Source: Gammaproteobacteria bacterium UBA7449
GTDB taxonomy: Bacteria; Pseudomonadota; Gammaproteobacteria; Pseudomonadales; Pseudohongiellaceae
NCBI GenBank assembly: GCA_002477465.1
Contig: DLPV01000023.1
Location: 39,602-103,601 of the forward strand
DNA length: 64,000 nucleotides
Reading direction: 5' to 3'
The notes under the pieces were generated by a model that worked only from the letters and a program-made list of their open reading frames with translations, did not search any database and was not told the DNA's origin. Made by a program: the position numbers and the translations under genes. Of this stretch, positions 60,583 to 64,000 are shown in pieces. How positions within the stretch are numbered: the first letter of the stretch is position 1; each line of letters begins with the position of its first letter.

Positions 60583-61199
60583 TATTTAAAATTTCCTGAG
60601 TTTTTTCCTGCATAGGGCCCTGCATAAACTGCTTCGTGATTAGCCAGGAAGAGCCCAAAATGGACTTTGCCTGCTGATTTTTTCTTGATGGCCTCCCATT
60701 CAACAGGCAGCTTTTCTTCGGCCAGAGGGAGTTCATGCTCCAGATAGACCTTGGCGCCAGCCTTCAGCGCTCCGCTCTGCTGTAGCTGCCTGCATGTCTC
60801 ATAAAGAATTTCGTCTGCAAAGGGCGGATCCAGAAATGCGATATCGAACTGCCCATCATGGCTGGACTGTGTCAGCCAGTCGCTCGCATTGATGCGCTCA
60901 ATTCTGGCCTGGTCAAACCCGAGCTGCTCAGAATTTTTATGCAGGTTTGCTATGACCTTCGCATCACTGTCCAATAGAGTAACCGAGGCAGCTCCGCGGG
61001 ATAGCGCCTCAAATCCCAGCACCCCACTGCCGGCAAAGAGGTCCAGGCAACGGGCTCCGACGATCGACATCTGCAGCCAGTTGAAGAGCATTTCGCGCAC
61101 CCTGTCACCAGTTGGTCTCAGACCATCATGATCAGGAAAGGTTACCAATCGACTGCGGTGTGTGCCTCCGATAATTCTTAGTTGATTCCTGCGCGACAT
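60582..61199 (-). CDS. rsmD: 16S rRNA (guanine966-N2)-methyltransferase
   Basis: With ATG 61199 (RRNQLRIIGGTHRSRLVTFP) the protein has 205 residues, close to E. coli RsmD (198). LRPTGDRVREMLFNWLQ, CLDLFAGSGVLGFEALSRGA (motif I) and DIAFLDPPFADEIL (the DPPF catalytic motif) are present. It methylates G966 of 16S rRNA. The longer frame to 61349 has no family similarity in its first 50 codons. It is divergent from ftsY, with a 171-base spacer. Confidence 0.95.
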   Translation of the reverse strand: MSRRNQLRIIGGTHRSRLVTFPDHDGLRPTGDRVREMLFNWLQMSIVGARCLDLFAGSGVLGFEALSRGAASVTLLDSDAKVIANLHKNSEQLGFDQARIERINASDWLTQSSHDGQFDIAFLDPPFADEILYETCRQLQQSGALKAGAKVYLEHELPLAEEKLPVEWEAIKKKSAGKVHFGLFLANHEAVYAGPYAGKNSGNFK

Positions 61200-61370
61200 A
61201 CGTTTCCTGAATTTGCATCGAGTGCGGATGATAAGCAAAAGCTGGGCAACTCGCATCTCCAATACCCTAATCCTCGAACTACACAGTGTTACCCAGCTCG
61301 CTGCGGTGATAGCATTGTGACCGCCCTCGCATCGAGGCTCAGTCTTCATCCCATAGCTTTCGCAGTCATC

Positions 61371-62357
61371 ATGTTTGGAATCGGCAAATCAAAACAACCA
61401 GAACAATCCACTTCGCCTGAAAACGAAGCGGGGCTGTTTGTCAGACTCAAGCAAGGCTTGAGCCGAACCCGCGGGCGCATTACGGAGGGTATTCAGTCCC
61501 TGGTCCTGGGACAGAAAAGCATTGATGACGATCTGCTGGAAGAGGTGGAGACCCAATTACTTTCCGCCGATGTCGGGCTTGAGGCGAGCGATCAAATCAT
61601 TGCGAATCTCAAACACAAACTGGACCGCAAGCAACTCGCGGATGGCGATGCATTTCTGGAAGGGCTGAAGCACGAGCTGCAATCGATACTGGCACCTTGC
61701 AGCGAAGCGCTGAACATTCCTGACTCACCAGATCCATTCGTGATTCTCATAGTCGGTGTCAACGGCGTTGGCAAGACAACCACCATAGGCAAACTAGCCA
61801 AGCGCCTGCAATCTCAGGGTAAGAGTGTGATGCTGGCAGCGGGAGATACATTTCGCGCCGCAGCAGTCGAACAGTTACAGGTGTGGGGAGAGCGGAATAA
61901 TGTGCCAGTAGTCGCGCAAGCCACTGGTGCAGACAGTGCTTCAGTTATTTTTGATGCGGCGCAATCTGCAAAGGCCAGAAACATCGACGTCCTGATTGCC
62001 GATACAGCGGGGCGACTGCACACCAAAGACAACCTGATGCAGGAGCTGGAAAAAATAGTGCGCGTCCTGAAGAAGCAGGATGAACGCTATCCCCAGGAAA
62101 TCATGCTGGTACTTGATGCCACCACGGGCCAGAACGCATTGAGCCAGGCAGAGAGTTTCAGTGCCGCCACTGAACTCTCCAGTCTCACTTTGACCAAGCT
62201 GGACGGAACCGCCAAGGGTGGCGTCGTTTTCGCACTGGCCAAACGTCTGCAGCTACCTATTCGATTTATTGGCATGGGTGAGCAGGTCGATGACTTGCGT
62301 CCCTTTGATGTCAAACAATTCATTGCTGCCCTATTTAACGAAAAATTTACCGACTAA
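61371..62357 (+). CDS. ftsY: Signal recognition particle receptor FtsY
   Basis: 328 residues; the start ATG 61371 gives FGIGKSKQPE. An acidic/charged N region leads to the SRP54-type NG domain: four-helix N part (LLEEVETQLLSADVGLEASD), then GVNGVGKTTTIGKLAKRL (G1), AGDTFRAAAVEQLQVWG, DVLIADTAGRLHTKDNLMQE (DTAGR), LTLTKLDGTAKGGVVFALAK (TKLD) and FIGMGEQVDDLRPF. It docks SRP-ribosome complexes at the membrane. The A domain is short. First of the ftsY-ftsE-ftsX operon (6-base gap to ftsE). Confidence 0.97.
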   Translation: MFGIGKSKQPEQSTSPENEAGLFVRLKQGLSRTRGRITEGIQSLVLGQKSIDDDLLEEVETQLLSADVGLEASDQIIANLKHKLDRKQLADGDAFLEGLKHELQSILAPCSEALNIPDSPDPFVILIVGVNGVGKTTTIGKLAKRLQSQGKSVMLAAGDTFRAAAVEQLQVWGERNNVPVVAQATGADSASVIFDAAQSAKARNIDVLIADTAGRLHTKDNLMQELEKIVRVLKKQDERYPQEIMLVLDATTGQNALSQAESFSAATELSSLTLTKLDGTAKGGVVFALAKRLQLPIRFIGMGEQVDDLRPFDVKQFIAALFNEKFTD

Positions 62358-62362
62358 GCTGA

Positions 62363-63022
62363 ATGATCAAGTTCGACAATGTCAGCATGCGCTACCCGCA
62401 AGGTCTGGATGCACTGACCAACGTCAGCTTTGAAATCAATAAAGGCGAAATGGTATTCCTCACCGGGCACTCCGGTGCCGGCAAAAGTACCTTACTGCGC
62501 CTCATCCTGGCACTGGAGCAGTGCTCCGGTGGCGAAGTAATCGTCAACGGCGCTAATCTCGGCAGACTGCCGAGATCCAGGGTTCCTTTCCACCGCCGCC
62601 AGATCGGTGCCGTATTCCAGGATCATCAACTCTTGTTTGATCGTAGCGTCGGCGCGAATGTGGCCCTGCCCCTGGAGATAGCCGAATTCCCGCCGGCAGA
62701 GGTGCAGCGCAGAGTCCGCGCGGCACTGGATAAAGTTGGCCTGCTAAATAAAGAAAAAATGCTGCCCGCTCGCCTGTCTGGCGGTGAGCAACAACGCGTG
62801 GGCATCGCGCGTGCTGTAGTTAATAGGCCCCGCATTATCCTGGCCGATGAGCCTACGGGCAATCTTGACCCGGAGCTGTCCGCCGAGGTCATGTCGGTAT
62901 TTGAGCAATTTAGCCATGTCGGCGTGAGCCTGCTTATCGCCAGCCATGACAAGTCGCTATTGGAAAATTTCCAGCATCGCACCCTTGCCCTGGATCACGG
63001 CAGGTTAATAAGCGGTGGCTAG
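62363..63022 (+). CDS. ftsE: Cell-division ABC transporter ATPase FtsE
   Basis: A 219-residue ABC ATPase with Walker A FLTGHSGAGKSTLLRLI, signature LSGGEQQRVGIARAVV, Walker B RIILADEPTGNLDPELS and the H-loop LIASHDKSLL. With FtsX it drives amidase activation at the septum. Its stop overlaps ftsX by eight bases. Confidence 0.97.
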   Translation: MIKFDNVSMRYPQGLDALTNVSFEINKGEMVFLTGHSGAGKSTLLRLILALEQCSGGEVIVNGANLGRLPRSRVPFHRRQIGAVFQDHQLLFDRSVGANVALPLEIAEFPPAEVQRRVRAALDKVGLLNKEKMLPARLSGGEQQRVGIARAVVNRPRIILADEPTGNLDPELSAEVMSVFEQFSHVGVSLLIASHDKSLLENFQHRTLALDHGRLISGG

Positions 63023-63989
63023 AATCAAGCAACAGAGCAGCAAACGAACCCCCGCGACCAAAAGCAGCGCGCCCAGCCAATTCGCCTACTCCCGGATTGC
63101 GGTCCACCGCAAGGTAGCCCGCGAAAGTCTCAGGCAATTGCTTCGGGCACCCGGTACCAGCGGCTTGGTGGTAGTGGTAATTGCGGTGGCTATGATGCTG
63201 CCAGCGCTACTGCTGCTGTTGACCAATAATCTGCAGGCCAATACGGGCAGCATGGAGAAAGCTGCCCAGATCACAGCGTATTTTTACCTGGAAGTTCCTG
63301 AAAATAAGGCTTTGGCTATAAGTGAGCGCTTACAAGCTTTACCTGAGATTGCAGACGCAGAATACCTGTCAGCCAGTGAGGCGCTCACTGAATTCAGCCA
63401 GGCGTCAGGGCTTGGGGAAACTCTGCAGAGTCTGGCGCAGAATCCCCTGCCCAGTGCGCTGATCATCACGCCGGCACGCTCAAGCCCGGACACTGCCAAT
63501 GCCATTGAACAAAGCTTGGCGAGTTTTGAAGAAATCGAGTTCGTGCAACTTGACTACCTCTGGTTGCAGCGCCTGGAGGCCATATTGAGTCTGGTCAACC
63601 AGCTCGGCGGCTTGCTGCTGGTGTTGGTGGCTATCGGGCTTGTAGTCATCATTGGGAACGCTATTCGCGTGGGGGTCGAAAGCAAACGCGAGGAGATCCG
63701 CATCATCAAGCAATTTGGCGGCGCAGACAGCTTTATTGCGCGTCCCTTTCTCTACACAGGTTTGTATCTGGGTGTAGCGGGAGGGGTACTCGCTTGCATC
63801 TTATTGCTGGTAGTGTTGTCGAGCCTGGGACCTGCAGTGGCTGAGGTTGCCTCGCTCTATGAAAGTGAATTTCAGCTAATCGGCCTGAGTGTGCTGGAAA
63901 ATCTCTTATTGATCGCGGCCGCAGCTGGGCTAGGCTGGGCCTCAGCTTTTATCTCAGTTTTAAGGAAGATGGCTACAATTAAAGCCTAG
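63015..63989 (+). CDS. ftsX: Cell-division protein FtsX
   Basis: 324 residues: cytoplasmic basic N-terminus, first helix (about 50-75), a periplasmic domain (about 85-185, ITAYFYLEVPENKALAISER), then three helices near the C-terminus with LVVIIGNAIRVGVESKREEI and IKQFGGADSFIARPFLYTG, the FtsX core. FtsX carries FtsE's ATP signal to EnvC/amidases. The stop lies 11 bases before the window edge; rpoH often follows but is not visible. Confidence 0.95.
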   Translation: MARIKQQSSKRTPATKSSAPSQFAYSRIAVHRKVARESLRQLLRAPGTSGLVVVVIAVAMMLPALLLLLTNNLQANTGSMEKAAQITAYFYLEVPENKALAISERLQALPEIADAEYLSASEALTEFSQASGLGETLQSLAQNPLPSALIITPARSSPDTANAIEQSLASFEEIEFVQLDYLWLQRLEAILSLVNQLGGLLLVLVAIGLVVIIGNAIRVGVESKREEIRIIKQFGGADSFIARPFLYTGLYLGVAGGVLACILLLVVLSSLGPAVAEVASLYESEFQLIGLSVLENLLLIAAAAGLGWASAFISVLRKMATIKA

Positions 63990-64000
63990 TTTGCTTACTT

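Noticed and set aside
61182..61370. Upstream extension of ftsY to 61182
   Set aside because: It overlaps the rsmD start and has no similarity to FtsY; the ATG at 61371 fits the family.

Overview
The window is a chromosomal segment, by eye around half G+C, from a Gram-negative bacterium. It is most likely a free-living, probably marine gammaproteobacterium. The evidence is a full LPS inner-core and lipid A gene set (waaA, hldE, lpxL, waaF, waaC, waaG), the ftsY-ftsE-ftsX block beside rsmD, coaD and mutM, a gcvT-gcvH-gcvP operon, DNA polymerase II, Lhr helicase, and a short SutA-like protein. I see no insertion sequences, prophage, CRISPR arrays, rRNA or tRNA genes. The taxonomic placement is inference; no marker gene fixes the genus.

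Layout. 1-8 kb: the 5' part of polB (running off the left edge), a Tat-exported sulfite-oxidase-type molybdoenzyme, a PspB-like protein, a decayed SRPBCC gene, an unknown protein, an HTH protein, the SutA-like mini-protein, GumN/TraB, DUF6164 and PilZ genes. 8.0-8.5 kb has no convincing protein gene but has a promoter-like site and a run of hairpins that looks like a plus-strand structured RNA. 8.5-13 kb: lhr, with a LexA-type box just upstream. 13.2-17.1 kb: lepB, a redoxin gene with an in-frame UGA exactly where relatives have the first cysteine of the CxxC motif (candidate selenoprotein with a SECIS-like hairpin), and a DUF5916/CBM9 outer-membrane protein. 17.2-22.2 kb: a broken HEAT-repeat gene and the glycine cleavage operon. 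22-25.8 kb: an LpxL-like/membrane fusion, YbjQ, MAPEG and pepQ. 25.8-38.4 kb: LPS core and lipid A genes with a WapO-like carbamoyltransferase. 38.5-40.3 kb: a solitary GspE/PilB-type ATPase.

40.5-55.9 kb, all on the minus strand, is the most unusual part. It is a co-directional cluster of about 13 genes: a MotA/TolQ/ExbB-type channel, two proteins that join an ExbD/TolR-like transmembrane helix (with an Asp) to a coiled coil and a periplasmic VWA domain, an actin/Hsp70-like protein with an FHA-like tail, a membrane-anchored PEGA-repeat protein with a catalytically dead formylglycine-enzyme domain, a membrane-anchored TPR protein, several lipoproteins (one extremely Ser-rich), an M48 metalloprotease, and a periplasmic protein with a TonB-like C-terminus. 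Together they look like a proton-motive-force-driven cell-envelope machine that I do not recognise as a described system.

56-64 kb: a hydantoinase/oxoprolinase gene, mutM, coaD, a YheT-type hydrolase, rsmD, then ftsY-ftsE-ftsX, complete at the right edge.
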